Shown: positions 14,234-20,158 of the stretch, in pieces | How the letters are laid out: each line of letters begins with the position of its first letter | Numbering within the stretch: position 1 is the first letter of the stretch | NCBI GenBank assembly: GCA_964409675.1 | Contig: CAYPEF010000025.1 | Span: 1 to 20,158, forward strand | DNA: 20,158 nt | From: CAYMDD01 sp964409675 | GTDB taxonomy: Bacteria > Pseudomonadota > Alphaproteobacteria > Rickettsiales > SXRF01 | Direction: 5' to 3' | Notes under the pieces: model-generated | Databases searched by the model: none | The model's input: only the letters and a program-made list of their open reading frames with translations | Told to the model about the DNA's origin: nothing | Made by a program: the position numbers and the translations under genes

Positions 14234-15226
14234 TTATGCCGCGACGGGAAGGGGGGTGTAGCGTTTATTGAACCGTCGCAAATAATCCGGCACCACCATT
14301 TCCGCTGCGGTCGGTGTAATGCCCAGTTCCTTCAGGCCGGGCAGATTACCGGAGGCGACATTGTCATAGCCGAGCGTCCGCACCTGGTCACGCGTCAGCA
14401 TGGGCAGCGGCAGGCCGTGCGGAAGCTTCTCGCGCACGCCGCCCATCAGGGATGCGAAAGAAACAGGCAGTGAAACAATCCGCGCCTTGCTGCCGGTGAT
14501 GCGCACGATATAATCCAGTATCTGCCGGAACGTATAAATTTCCGGCCCCGCCAATTCAAAAATCTTTCCCGCCATGGCGGGATTACTGACGCACTCCACG
14601 ACCGCTTTTGCCACATCAACCACATACACGGGCTGGAACTTGCTTTCCCCGCCCACCAGTGGCAGCACCGGGCTTAACGCGCCCCAGGCGGCAAAGCGGT
14701 TATAGAAATGATCTTCCGGTCCGAAGACGATGCCGGGGCGCAATATCACCGCTTCCGGGAACGCATTGCGCACCGCGTTTTCGCCCACCATTTTCGTGCG
14801 CGCATAATTGGAGTTGACCGCCTTATCCACCCCGAGCGCCGAAACGTGAATGAAGCGCTGCACACCCGCCGCTTTCGCCGCCTGCGCGAGCTTCTCCGCG
14901 CCTTGCGCATGCACGGCGCTGAAATTCTGCCTGCCGCGCTCCTGGAGGATGCCCGCAAGGCTGATCACCGCATGAGACCCCGCAAGATGCCGCGCCACCG
15001 TCTCCGGGCGGCTCACGTCGCCGCGCACCAGAATGAACTGCCCGAGATCGCCGATGGTCTTGACGCTAAGCGCTGCGTTGGGATTGCGCGAGATGATTTT
15101 CAGGCGGTAGCCTTCGCGCGCCAGCTCCTGCGCAATGTACTGGCCGAGAAAGCCCGTGCCGCCAACCAGCGTGACAATCGGCGCGCTGCCGCTGACGGGG
15201 GCGTTGCCAGTGAGTTCCTGCTGCAT
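14234..15226 (-). CDS. NDUFA9-like NAD(P)-binding atypical SDR
   Basis: This 330-residue protein has an N-terminal Rossmann fold with GGTGFLG at residues 22-28. The DVSRPE and VISLAG segments follow, then the catalytic-type YARTK at 141-145 and the later ILRPGIVFGPED. It fits the complex I NDUFA9 subunit family, in which a tightly bound NADPH is structural. Whether the bacterial protein joins complex I or acts in quinone or lipid chemistry is unknown. GGCGGA lies shortly before ATG 15226. The stop codon is three bases before gltD, showing an operon. A link between this family and gltD is familiar from other alphaproteobacteria, but that is from memory and not seen here. Confidence 0.88.
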   Translation of the reverse strand: MQQELTGNAPVSGSAPIVTLVGGTGFLGQYIAQELAREGYRLKIISRNPNAALSVKTIGDLGQFILVRGDVSRPETVARHLAGSHAVISLAGILQERGRQNFSAVHAQGAEKLAQAAKAAGVQRFIHVSALGVDKAVNSNYARTKMVGENAVRNAFPEAVILRPGIVFGPEDHFYNRFAAWGALSPVLPLVGGESKFQPVYVVDVAKAVVECVSNPAMAGKIFELAGPEIYTFRQILDYIVRITGSKARIVSLPVSFASLMGGVREKLPHGLPLPMLTRDQVRTLGYDNVASGNLPGLKELGITPTAAEMVVPDYLRRFNKRYTPLPVAA

Positions 15227-15334
15227 AAATCCGCCATTTGCTGTATGAAATTCTATCTTATATAGCTAACGGTTGATATGCATTCGGTCAATATCGTTTG
15301 CAGCAGGAGTGATGCGAATGGAAGGGAAAAGACA

Positions 15335-15772
15335 ATGATATTACGCATGAAGCGCTGCGCACCTATCATGTGCGCGCTGCCGGTGATGCTCTGTATCTGC
15401 GCAGGCGGAGTAAATGCGCAGCAAATATCGCGCTGGAACATGGAAGTGGATGCGCGGCAATTTAATAAGAACATCATCATCAATCTGACCGAGTTGCGCA
15501 GCCGCGTTGCTTCCGTACCGATCACAATGCGTCGCGAGAAGCTGAGCGAAGGGCTTTCCATGCTGGTGGATGAGCTGCGGCGCGACGGCATCCCCGAGCG
15601 TAAAGGCATGGTGGCGCTCGACCTGGTGTATTACCTCGACCTGCTGCTGAAGCAGGGAATGGATGAGAATGCATACACGGAATGGATGCATCTATATGAA
15701 AACCGGACTGACCTGTCGCCGGAGCAGGTAATAAGCCGCATCCGCGACCGGCAATCGGCTGGTGGGGATTAG
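15335..15772 (+). CDS. Small secreted protein of unknown function
   Basis: This is a 145-residue protein with a signal peptide (MILRMKRCAPIMCALP, then a hydrophobic core ending GGVNA before QQ). The mature part of about 117 residues is charged and helical: QFNKNIIINLTELRSRVAS, EKLSEGLSMLVDELRRDG, GMVALDLVYYLDLLLKQGMDE. I do not recognise a family. It is probably periplasmic. The start at 15335 is chosen because a purine-rich AAGGGAAAAG precedes it and the signal peptide begins there; an in-frame ATG at 15278 would add an unlikely 19-residue head. It is divergent from the NDUFA9-like gene, with a 108-base spacer. Confidence 0.7.
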   Translation: MILRMKRCAPIMCALPVMLCICAGGVNAQQISRWNMEVDARQFNKNIIINLTELRSRVASVPITMRREKLSEGLSMLVDELRRDGIPERKGMVALDLVYYLDLLLKQGMDENAYTEWMHLYENRTDLSPEQVISRIRDRQSAGGD

Positions 15773-15865
15773 CATCCATATAAAATAAGGCGCTGTTATT
15801 GCATCCGGAATCCCTATTAGGCTATAGCCGCCGCATCCGCCTGCCACGCCGCTGCCGAACACCCA

Positions 15866-15894
15866 TTGACAGAGGCCGCCCGGCCTACTATACC
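15866..15894 (+). promoter_or_regulatory. Sigma-70-type promoter of tRNA-Leu
   Basis: A perfect -35, TTGACA (15866-15871), and TATACC (15889-15894) are exactly 17 bases apart. The tRNA begins 36 bases after the -10 box. Confidence 0.75.
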
Positions 15895-15930
15895 TCTCCA
15901 TCCTTTCGCACACGAAAGCCCTCCCTGCCT

Positions 15931-16017
15931 GCCCAGGTGGCGGAATTGGTAGACGCGCTAGTTTCAGGTACTAGTGACCGCAAGGTCTTGGAAGTTCGAG
16001 TCTTCTCCTGGGCACCA
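15931..16017 (+). tRNA. tRNA-Leu (anticodon CAG)
   Basis: All arms fold. The 7-bp acceptor is GCCCAGG/CCTGGGC, with encoded discriminator A and CCA. The D-arm contains GGCGGAATTGGTAGACGC. The anticodon stem CTAGT/ACTAG encloses the loop TTCAGGT with CAG at positions 34-36. The long class-II variable arm is GACC-GCAA-GGTC, and the T-arm is GGAAG-TTCGAGT-CTTCT. It reads CUG codons. A hairpin CCATCC/GGATGG (16015-16041) overlaps the CCA end, but it lacks a T-run. Confidence 0.97.
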
Positions 16018-16062
16018 TCCTTCGCCGCTGGCTTCGGATGGCTTACGCCCTTCTAATTAAAG

Positions 16063-16091
16063 TAGCCAAGCCCGTATAATATCTTTGGCTA
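16063..16091 (-). terminator. Possible terminator of the AI-2E-family gene
   Basis: TAGCCAA (16063-16069) and TTGGCTA (16085-16091) form a perfect 7-bp stem directly after the AI-2E-family stop codon. On the - strand the weak CTTTAATTAG follows. It could also slow transcription coming from the tRNA side. Confidence 0.4.
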
Positions 16092-17180
16092 TCATCCCTC
16101 CATAAAATGCCCCAGCGCCGCGAGCTTCGGCACCCGGTCGCAGATAATCTTCGCAATCGCGAGCATCGGCATGGCAAGGATGGCGCCGGCGAAGCCCCAC
16201 ATCCAGTACCAGAAGATAAGCGACAGCGTCACCAGCACCGGGTTCAGCGTGAAGCGCCGTGCAATCAGCATGGGGGTGATGATGGAGCTTTCCGTGGCGT
16301 GGATGATCAGGTAAAGCAGCGGCGGCAGCGCGGCGGCGCTTAAACTATCGGCGGAAAGCAGCCCGGCCAGCAGGAAAATGGCGGCGCTCATCAGCGCGCC
16401 GAGGATGGGGATGTAATTCAGCAAAAACGCAATCGCCCCCCACAGGAACGGGTCGCTCACGCCGAGCATGAACATCATCAGCCCGGTGGCCACGCCAACT
16501 AATATATTCATGAAGGTGATGGTCAGCAGGTAAGTGGAAATGGTCTGCTCGATTTGCAGCGAAAGCTCCACCGCCTGCCGCTTATCCTTGAAGCGCGGCA
16601 GGATCTCCACCAGGCGGCGCAGGAACGTATCGCCCGCCGCCAGCAGGAAAAACAGCAGCAGCAGGGTGGTAAACAGCCCGCCGATGAACGCCTTGGTGCC
16701 GATGAACATTTTATCCGACAGCCGGTTGCCCTGAATGGCCACAGGCATCGGCTGGCGCTCGTTGCCTGCCGTCAAGGCCTCGGCCTGCGTCATCAGGTGC
16801 TTGGCTTCGCCAAGGGAATCGGTGATGGAGCCGAGGCGCTTTTGCAATATCGGCATGCTGGAGGGCAGGCGTTCCACCCAGGCGGCGGCGGGGCCGGAAA
16901 GCGCCGTGCCGAACCCGGCCATCGTCCCCGCCAGCCCGACGATGATCAGCAGCGCCGCCAGCGAGCGCGGCAGTCGCAGTCGCTCCAGCAGGCGCATCAC
17001 CGGCTGCAAAACCAGCTTCAGCACGAAGGCGAGCGCCACCGGCATGGCAATCTCGCTGGCAAGATGCAACGCCCCCAGTAGCAGGATAGTGAAAATCCCA
17101 CCCAGAAAGATGGTGCGCGGATTTTGCGGAAGCATGGCCTCGGCAAAAGGGTTTTCATCCTGAGGGGCGGATTCGGTCAC
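16092..17180 (-). CDS. AI-2E family transporter / permease
   Basis: This is an inner-membrane protein of about 362 residues with the family's layout. Paired N-terminal helices are TIFLGGIFTILLLGALHLA and MPVALAFVLKLVLQPVMRLL, followed by a third helix. A soluble segment then carries VERLPSSMPILQKRLGSITD. A block of hydrophobic helices follows, with FLLNYIPILGALMSA as the conserved family motif and HATESSIITPMLIARR near the end. Members include TqsA-like exporters and Na+/H+ antiporters; the substrate cannot be told. The start is uncertain: GTG at 17180 is used here, while an in-frame TTG at 17222 would add 14 residues (total 376). Neither has a strong Shine-Dalgarno. Confidence 0.88.
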   Translation of the reverse strand: MTESAPQDENPFAEAMLPQNPRTIFLGGIFTILLLGALHLASEIAMPVALAFVLKLVLQPVMRLLERLRLPRSLAALLIIVGLAGTMAGFGTALSGPAAAWVERLPSSMPILQKRLGSITDSLGEAKHLMTQAEALTAGNERQPMPVAIQGNRLSDKMFIGTKAFIGGLFTTLLLLFFLLAAGDTFLRRLVEILPRFKDKRQAVELSLQIEQTISTYLLTITFMNILVGVATGLMMFMLGVSDPFLWGAIAFLLNYIPILGALMSAAIFLLAGLLSADSLSAAALPPLLYLIIHATESSIITPMLIARRFTLNPVLVTLSLIFWYWMWGFAGAILAMPMLAIAKIICDRVPKLAALGHFMEG

Positions 17181-17304
17181 GGCGTTTTTCCGTTGGTTAG
17201 GGTGGAAGCGTAAGCGTGCCAAGCGTAAAACAGCCCCTGTAAGGAAGCGATGCGGATTCGCTTCAGGGGGCGCAATACATTTGTCTTAAACTAAAGAGCC
17301 TCCA

Positions 17305-17386
17305 TCATTGCGAGCGCAGCGAAGCAATCCAGCTATCCCTGCATTGAGAGATAGAGAGATAGATTGCTTCGCTGCGCTCGCAATGA
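17305..17386. repeat. Palindromic repeat, CATTGCGAGCGCAGCGAAGC family
   Basis: The arms at 17305-17329 and 17362-17386 are perfect 25-base reverse complements. The 32-base loop contains further pairing (CTATC with GATAG). It shares both arms with 18181-18256 and one arm with 2896. Such long stem-loops are non-autonomous intergenic repeats or REP-like elements. It lies upstream of the beta-barrel gene. Confidence 0.9.
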
Positions 17387-17502
17387 CGAGAGGGGGCAAC
17401 ATATGTCATTCCCATCTTTTTAGCATGACAAGCGAATGTATTTCTTATCCCCCTGTCACTAGGGTGCCCGTGTTTAATGGTATTAATAAAGGGATCAATA
17501 AA

Positions 17503-18078
17503 ATGAAAAATAAATTAAAATTCCTTGCCGTGGTTGCGCTGACCGCCATGGCGGCTGGCAATGCGTCCGCCGCATCGCAGAAACTCTGGTATGCGGGCGC
17601 CAGCGGCGATTTCACCTGGCTGCGACATTCCGACATGGGCGGCGGCGCTAATCTCCGCCTTGGATACCAGTTTCCGCCGGCAAGCTATGGCGATCTCCGC
17701 CTGGAGGCGGAAGCGGGCTATCACGGAGCCGACGGTGACACGGGCTACAGCAATACCCATTATTTCACCTATATGGGCAATCTGTATTATGATTTCCCGA
17801 ACACTTACGCCCTGTCGAATTCCGGCTGGAGCGTATCGCCCTACATTGGCGGCGGGCTGGGCATGGCATCGGTGCGGTATGGCAATAGCAGCAATAATTT
17901 TACCAGCACCTTCCACCACCACGACAATACCTTCGCCTGGCAGGGCATGGCGGGCCTGAGCCTCACCTCCACCTCGATGCCCAATATCGACTGGACCATC
18001 GGCTACCGCTATCTCGGCACGGATGAACACAACATCCATGCCAACAACGCGGAAATCGGGCTGCGGTATCATTTCTAG
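17503..18078 (+). CDS. Outer-membrane beta-barrel protein
   Basis: This 191-residue protein has a classical signal peptide (MKNKLKFLAVVALTAMAAG, likely cleavage after ASA at residue 23). It is followed by alternating strands typical of a small outer-membrane barrel: LWYAGASGDFTWLRHSD, GGGANLRLGYQF, DLRLEAEAGYHG, YFTYMGNLYYDF, SVSPYIGGGLGMASV, NIDWTIGYRYLG. The C-terminus GLRYHF ends in the terminal Phe recognised by the BAM complex. It probably has eight strands, as in the OmpA/Opa-like or surface-antigen barrels; its ligand is unknown. The start at 17503 follows AAGGGA at good spacing; an upstream in-frame extension lacks signal character. A strong terminator follows. Confidence 0.88.
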   Translation: MKNKLKFLAVVALTAMAAGNASAASQKLWYAGASGDFTWLRHSDMGGGANLRLGYQFPPASYGDLRLEAEAGYHGADGDTGYSNTHYFTYMGNLYYDFPNTYALSNSGWSVSPYIGGGLGMASVRYGNSSNNFTSTFHHHDNTFAWQGMAGLSLTSTSMPNIDWTIGYRYLGTDEHNIHANNAEIGLRYHF

Positions 18079-18098
18079 CATATTAAAATGTCCATAAG

Positions 18099-18137
18099 AA
18101 AAGCGCGGCGCTTAAAGGCTTAAGCTGCCGCGCTTTT
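18099..18137 (+). terminator. Strong terminator after the beta-barrel gene
   Basis: AAAAGCGCGGC (18099-18109) pairs with GCCGCGCTTTT (18127-18137), and the inner GCTTAA/TTAAGC extends the stem to 17 bp around a 4-base loop with one bulged T. The A/T ends make it work in both directions. Confidence 0.85.
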
Positions 18138-18180
18138 CATTGCGGCTATAACAAGCGGGTGGTATATTCGTTGATAATTC

Positions 18181-18256
18181 GTCATTGCGAGCGCAGCGAA
18201 GCAATCCAGCTTCCCTTTTGTTGAGATATGGATTGCTTCGCTGCGCTCGCAATGAC
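18181..18256. repeat. Palindromic repeat, CATTGCGAGCGCAGCGAAGC family (second full copy)
   Basis: The arms at 18181-18207 and 18230-18256 are perfect 27-base reverse complements with a 22-base loop. The arms are nearly identical to those at 17305-17386 but the loop differs, as expected of a dispersed palindromic element under pairing constraint. The two full copies flank the beta-barrel gene. Confidence 0.9.
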
Positions 18257-18331
18257 GGAAGGTAAAGGGTGCAACCATTTGAACTGCAATTATGCAGCAG
18301 TTTAGTGATAGAGATAAATTTCGTAGGTTAA

Positions 18332-18745
18332 ATGCAGCACTTCGGTTCCATTGATATAAACGCTGATCCTTATCCCGCGCTCACTCCGCCTCGTGCGGTG
18401 GAATGGCTGCGTGCGGGCGGGGTGAGCTATATTCTTGACCATCAGGAAATTGATGGCGGGGGAAGCTGGAAAATACTAGGTATCGGCTACGATCCGAATT
18501 TTAAAGCCGTGACGCACCTCATTGAATGGGGCGATAAAGACGATGGCCATCTCCATCTGGAAATGCGCGGCGCGTATTCTCTTTCAGCTATTCCGCTGCC
18601 ATCGCCGCTGGACCTAAAAACATTTCTGAAATACATGCACGATGATCTATCGCACAGCCTGCGTATCACGCTGGAGCGGCTGGAGGAACGCCGCACGATG
18701 GCGCCGCTCAGCAGCTATCCTAACGGCTCGCACCGCAGTCGTTAA
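18332..18745 (+). CDS. Hypothetical protein, 137 residues
   Basis: I do not recognise a family. The protein is soluble, with no signal peptide. Features are PPRAVEWLRAGGVSYILD near the N-terminus, a strand-rich middle (WKILGIGYDPNFKAVTHLIEWGD, GHLHLEMRGAYSL), and a charged helical C-terminal part (DLKTFLKYMHDDLSHSLRITLERLEERR). Composition and codon use match the metabolic genes around it, which supports a resident gene. It starts 75 bases after the palindromic repeat and has only a weak Shine-Dalgarno (TAGG). It ends about 80 bases before the cyclic-nucleotide-binding gene. Confidence 0.65.
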   Translation: MQHFGSIDINADPYPALTPPRAVEWLRAGGVSYILDHQEIDGGGSWKILGIGYDPNFKAVTHLIEWGDKDDGHLHLEMRGAYSLSAIPLPSPLDLKTFLKYMHDDLSHSLRITLERLEERRTMAPLSSYPNGSHRSR

Positions 18746-18827
18746 TCTCTCGCTCTAAAAACCCTGTTGCCAAGAAGCCAAAGGCATCTTACTGATTCCT
18801 CATTGCTTATAACGCATGGGGAGTCGC

Positions 18828-19226
18828 ATGAGCCTGATTGAACCGGAAGATTTCCGCCATCTCTGCCTGATCAAATACCGCGCCGGCGAAACCATCTTTC
18901 AGGAAAACGACCCTCCCGGCCCGGTATATCTCGTGGCTGAAGGCGAGGTGGAGGTATTCCGCGAGCGCGCAGGCAAGCGCATCCGCATCTGCAAAATCGG
19001 GGAAAACGCCGTGTTCGGCGAAATGTCGCTGATTGACGGCAAGCCGCGCTCCGCCAGCGCCGTGGCGCTCACTGACACCAAATGCTATGAAATGAGCGCG
19101 CAGGATTTTGAAGATCGAGTGCAGGCGCTGGACCCGTTCATGCGCGGCATCGTGCGGGTGCTGAGCGAGTGCCTGCGCACCTCCACCGATGCCATTACTT
19201 CCTGTGCCGTGCCGGATGCGCCTTAA
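18828..19226 (+). CDS. Stand-alone cyclic-nucleotide-binding domain protein
   Basis: This 132-residue protein consists of one Crp/PKA-type cNMP-binding beta-roll: IKYRAGETIFQENDPPGPVYLV, then EGEVEVFRERAGK. The phosphate-binding cassette is FGEMSLIDGKPRSASA at residues 63-78. It includes the Glu and Arg that contact the ribose and cyclic phosphate, so ligand binding is plausible. A C-terminal helix follows but no helix-turn-helix, kinase or channel domain, so it is not a DNA-binding regulator by itself. It might bind cAMP or cGMP and act through a partner. GGGGAG shortly before ATG 18828 favours this start over ATG 18816. The ECF sigma gene follows 58 bases later on the same strand. Confidence 0.85.
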   Translation: MSLIEPEDFRHLCLIKYRAGETIFQENDPPGPVYLVAEGEVEVFRERAGKRIRICKIGENAVFGEMSLIDGKPRSASAVALTDTKCYEMSAQDFEDRVQALDPFMRGIVRVLSECLRTSTDAITSCAVPDAP

Positions 19227-19284
19227 GTAACCAACCGCCAAGGAATTGCCCGCGTGCGTCGTCTAACCTGCAAAGTATATAATC

Positions 19285-19815
19285 ATGCCGGATGACGTAA
19301 GCCTTATCCGCAGGGCGCAAAGCGGGGAAAAGGAGGCCTTCCGGCAATTGCTGGAGGGGCATTACGCCATGATTTACCGGGTTGCCTACCGTTTCACCGG
19401 CCATAAGTCGGACGCCGAGGACGTGGCGCAGGACGTGTGCATCGCGCTCGCGCAGAAGCTCGGTTCGTTCAAGGGCGATAGCGCCTTTACCACCTGGCTG
19501 TATAAAATAGTGCTGAACGCCTGCCGGGATTTCATCAAGAAATCCAGCAATCGCCGCCGCCTGGAGAGCGTATTTATGGATCTGGAAGCCGCCCGCGCCG
19601 AGGATGCGCGCCACACCGGCAAGCAGGTGGCGTGGCTCTACCGCGCCATCGCAGGCATGGAGCCGGGTTTACGCGAAACGGCGCTTCTGGTGCTGGCGGA
19701 AGATATGAGTCATGCCGAGGCGTCGCGGGTGCTGGGCTGTGCCGAATCCACCATCTCATGGCGGATGCACGAAATCCGCAAGGCGCTGAAGCAGGGAAGG
19801 GAGGGCGCGGCATGA
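19285..19815 (+). CDS. ECF-type RNA polymerase sigma factor
   Basis: This 176-residue protein has sigma region 2 at about residues 20-90 (LEGHYAMIYRVAYRFTGH, the acidic SDAEDVAQDV, then FTTWLYKIVLNACRDFIKK). Region 4 is at about 117-170, with helix-turn-helix MSHAEASRVLGCAESTISWR. There is no region 3 or 1.1, as is normal for ECF factors. It would direct RNA polymerase to a stress or envelope regulon; target promoters are unknown. Its stop codon overlaps the start of the next gene (ATGA at 19812-19815), showing translational coupling to a membrane protein likely to control it. TATAAT at 19278-19283 lies too close to the ATG to be its own promoter. Confidence 0.92.
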   Translation: MPDDVSLIRRAQSGEKEAFRQLLEGHYAMIYRVAYRFTGHKSDAEDVAQDVCIALAQKLGSFKGDSAFTTWLYKIVLNACRDFIKKSSNRRRLESVFMDLEAARAEDARHTGKQVAWLYRAIAGMEPGLRETALLVLAEDMSHAEASRVLGCAESTISWRMHEIRKALKQGREGAA

Positions 19816-20158
19816 GCGACGATCTGGACGAACTCAAGCGCCTGCTGCAACAGGACGCCCATATCACCCCGCCTGTGGAGGCAAAAGAATCCGCCATTTT
19901 CCAGGCGCTTGCTGCATTTGATGAAAAAAATTCCAAAACCCGCCAAGGAACGCCCTCCTTCATGCGTCCTATTCATGCAGCACGTGCTGCGTTGGATAAC
20001 GCCATGAGGAGAATGGACATGAAAAAAACCTATGCCGTAGCGGGAGGCGTCTGCGTCGCTTCGCTCACAATCGCGCTTCTGAACACCAGTTACTTAAGCG
20101 ATATGATGCATGAAATGGGAACGCAGAAGGAACCGCTGGCTACCCCGGCGCCCTCGCG
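19812..20158 (+). CDS. Membrane protein coupled to the ECF sigma factor, N-terminal part (window-truncated)
   Basis: The frame begins at ATG 19812, overlapping the sigma stop by four bases, and runs off the right edge after 115 codons. The first 70 residues are cytoplasmic (MSDDLDELKRLLQQDAHI, then ESAIFQALAAFDEKNS, a short anti-sigma-like helical pair). Then follow basic residues and one membrane helix (about 72-95, TYAVAGGVCVASLTIALL). The segment after it, presumably periplasmic, has just begun. In many alphaproteobacteria the gene in this position encodes a YfbK-type von Willebrand factor A protein whose N-terminus looks like this, and that is my best guess. A simple anti-sigma factor is the alternative. 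The vWA domain itself would lie outside the window. Confidence 0.7.
   Translation, partial: MSDDLDELKRLLQQDAHITPPVEAKESAIFQALAAFDEKNSKTRQGTPSFMRPIHAARAALDNAMRRMDMKKTYAVAGGVCVASLTIALLNTSYLSDMMHEMGTQKEPLATPAPS

Noticed and set aside
12794..15265. Open frames on + opposite gltD and the NDUFA9-like gene
   Set aside because: Antisense shadows with Arg/Pro/Ala-rich composition and no recognisable domains.
17305..18256. CRISPR-like repeats
   Set aside because: The copies are two long palindromes about 880 bases apart with a gene between, not short regularly spaced direct repeats.
19278..19283. TATAAT as the promoter of the ECF sigma gene
   Set aside because: It ends two bases before the ATG, so transcription would start inside the coding region; it is probably chance.

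Overview
The window looks like part of an alphaproteobacterial genome, probably a draft or metagenome-derived assembly. Several genes point that way: a COQ9-family ubiquinone gene, an NDUFA9-like reductase next to gltD, a Rickettsia-type 17 kDa glycine-zipper antigen, a PdhS-like histidine-kinase dimerisation module, and an ECF sigma factor translationally coupled to a membrane protein. The 5S core has the usual alphaproteobacterial CCATTCCGAAC segment. I cannot name the genus. There are two 100-base N runs, and the left edge falls inside a 5S rRNA gene.

Layout. (1) 1-1130 is an rRNA-operon tail. It holds the 3' end of a 5S gene, an A+T-rich orphan gene, a 5'-truncated second 5S copy, a further terminator and a 46-residue membrane miniprotein. 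(2) 1275-2880 holds an orphan cytoplasmic gene and a secreted glycine-zipper protein, both on +. (3) 2985-6483 on - runs, in transcription order: glutathione transferase, a four-helix-bundle cassette, queG, grxC, a stand-alone HisKA protein, coq9-like. The gaps cut the transferase and queG. (4) 6794-15226 on - runs NDUFA9-like reductase, gltD, gltB (glutamate synthase). An A+T-rich arylsulfotransferase-like gene lies in the opposite direction between gltD and gltB. (5) 15335-18078 holds a small secreted protein, tRNA-Leu(CAG) with a good sigma-70-type promoter, an AI-2E-family permease (-) and an outer-membrane beta-barrel gene. (6) 18332-20158 on + holds an orphan gene, a stand-alone cyclic-nucleotide-binding protein, an ECF sigma factor and the start of its coupled membrane partner.

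How they fit together. GltB and GltD form NADPH-glutamate synthase for ammonium assimilation. GrxC and the GST belong to glutathione metabolism. QueG finishes queuosine in tRNA. The COQ9-like and NDUFA9-like proteins link to quinone and respiratory metabolism. Several genes look like later insertions into older neighbourhoods: the 5S-flanked orphan, the four-helix-bundle cassette bounded by 12-bp inverted repeats, and the arylsulfotransferase gene. Long palindromic repeats of two families sit in the intergenic spaces.

I did not find a CRISPR array, a transposase, an integrase, or a convincing new multi-gene defence system. The most unusual items are the duplicated 5S end around a lone orphan gene, the four-helix-bundle cassette abutting the queG start, and the catalytic-domain-less HisKA protein.
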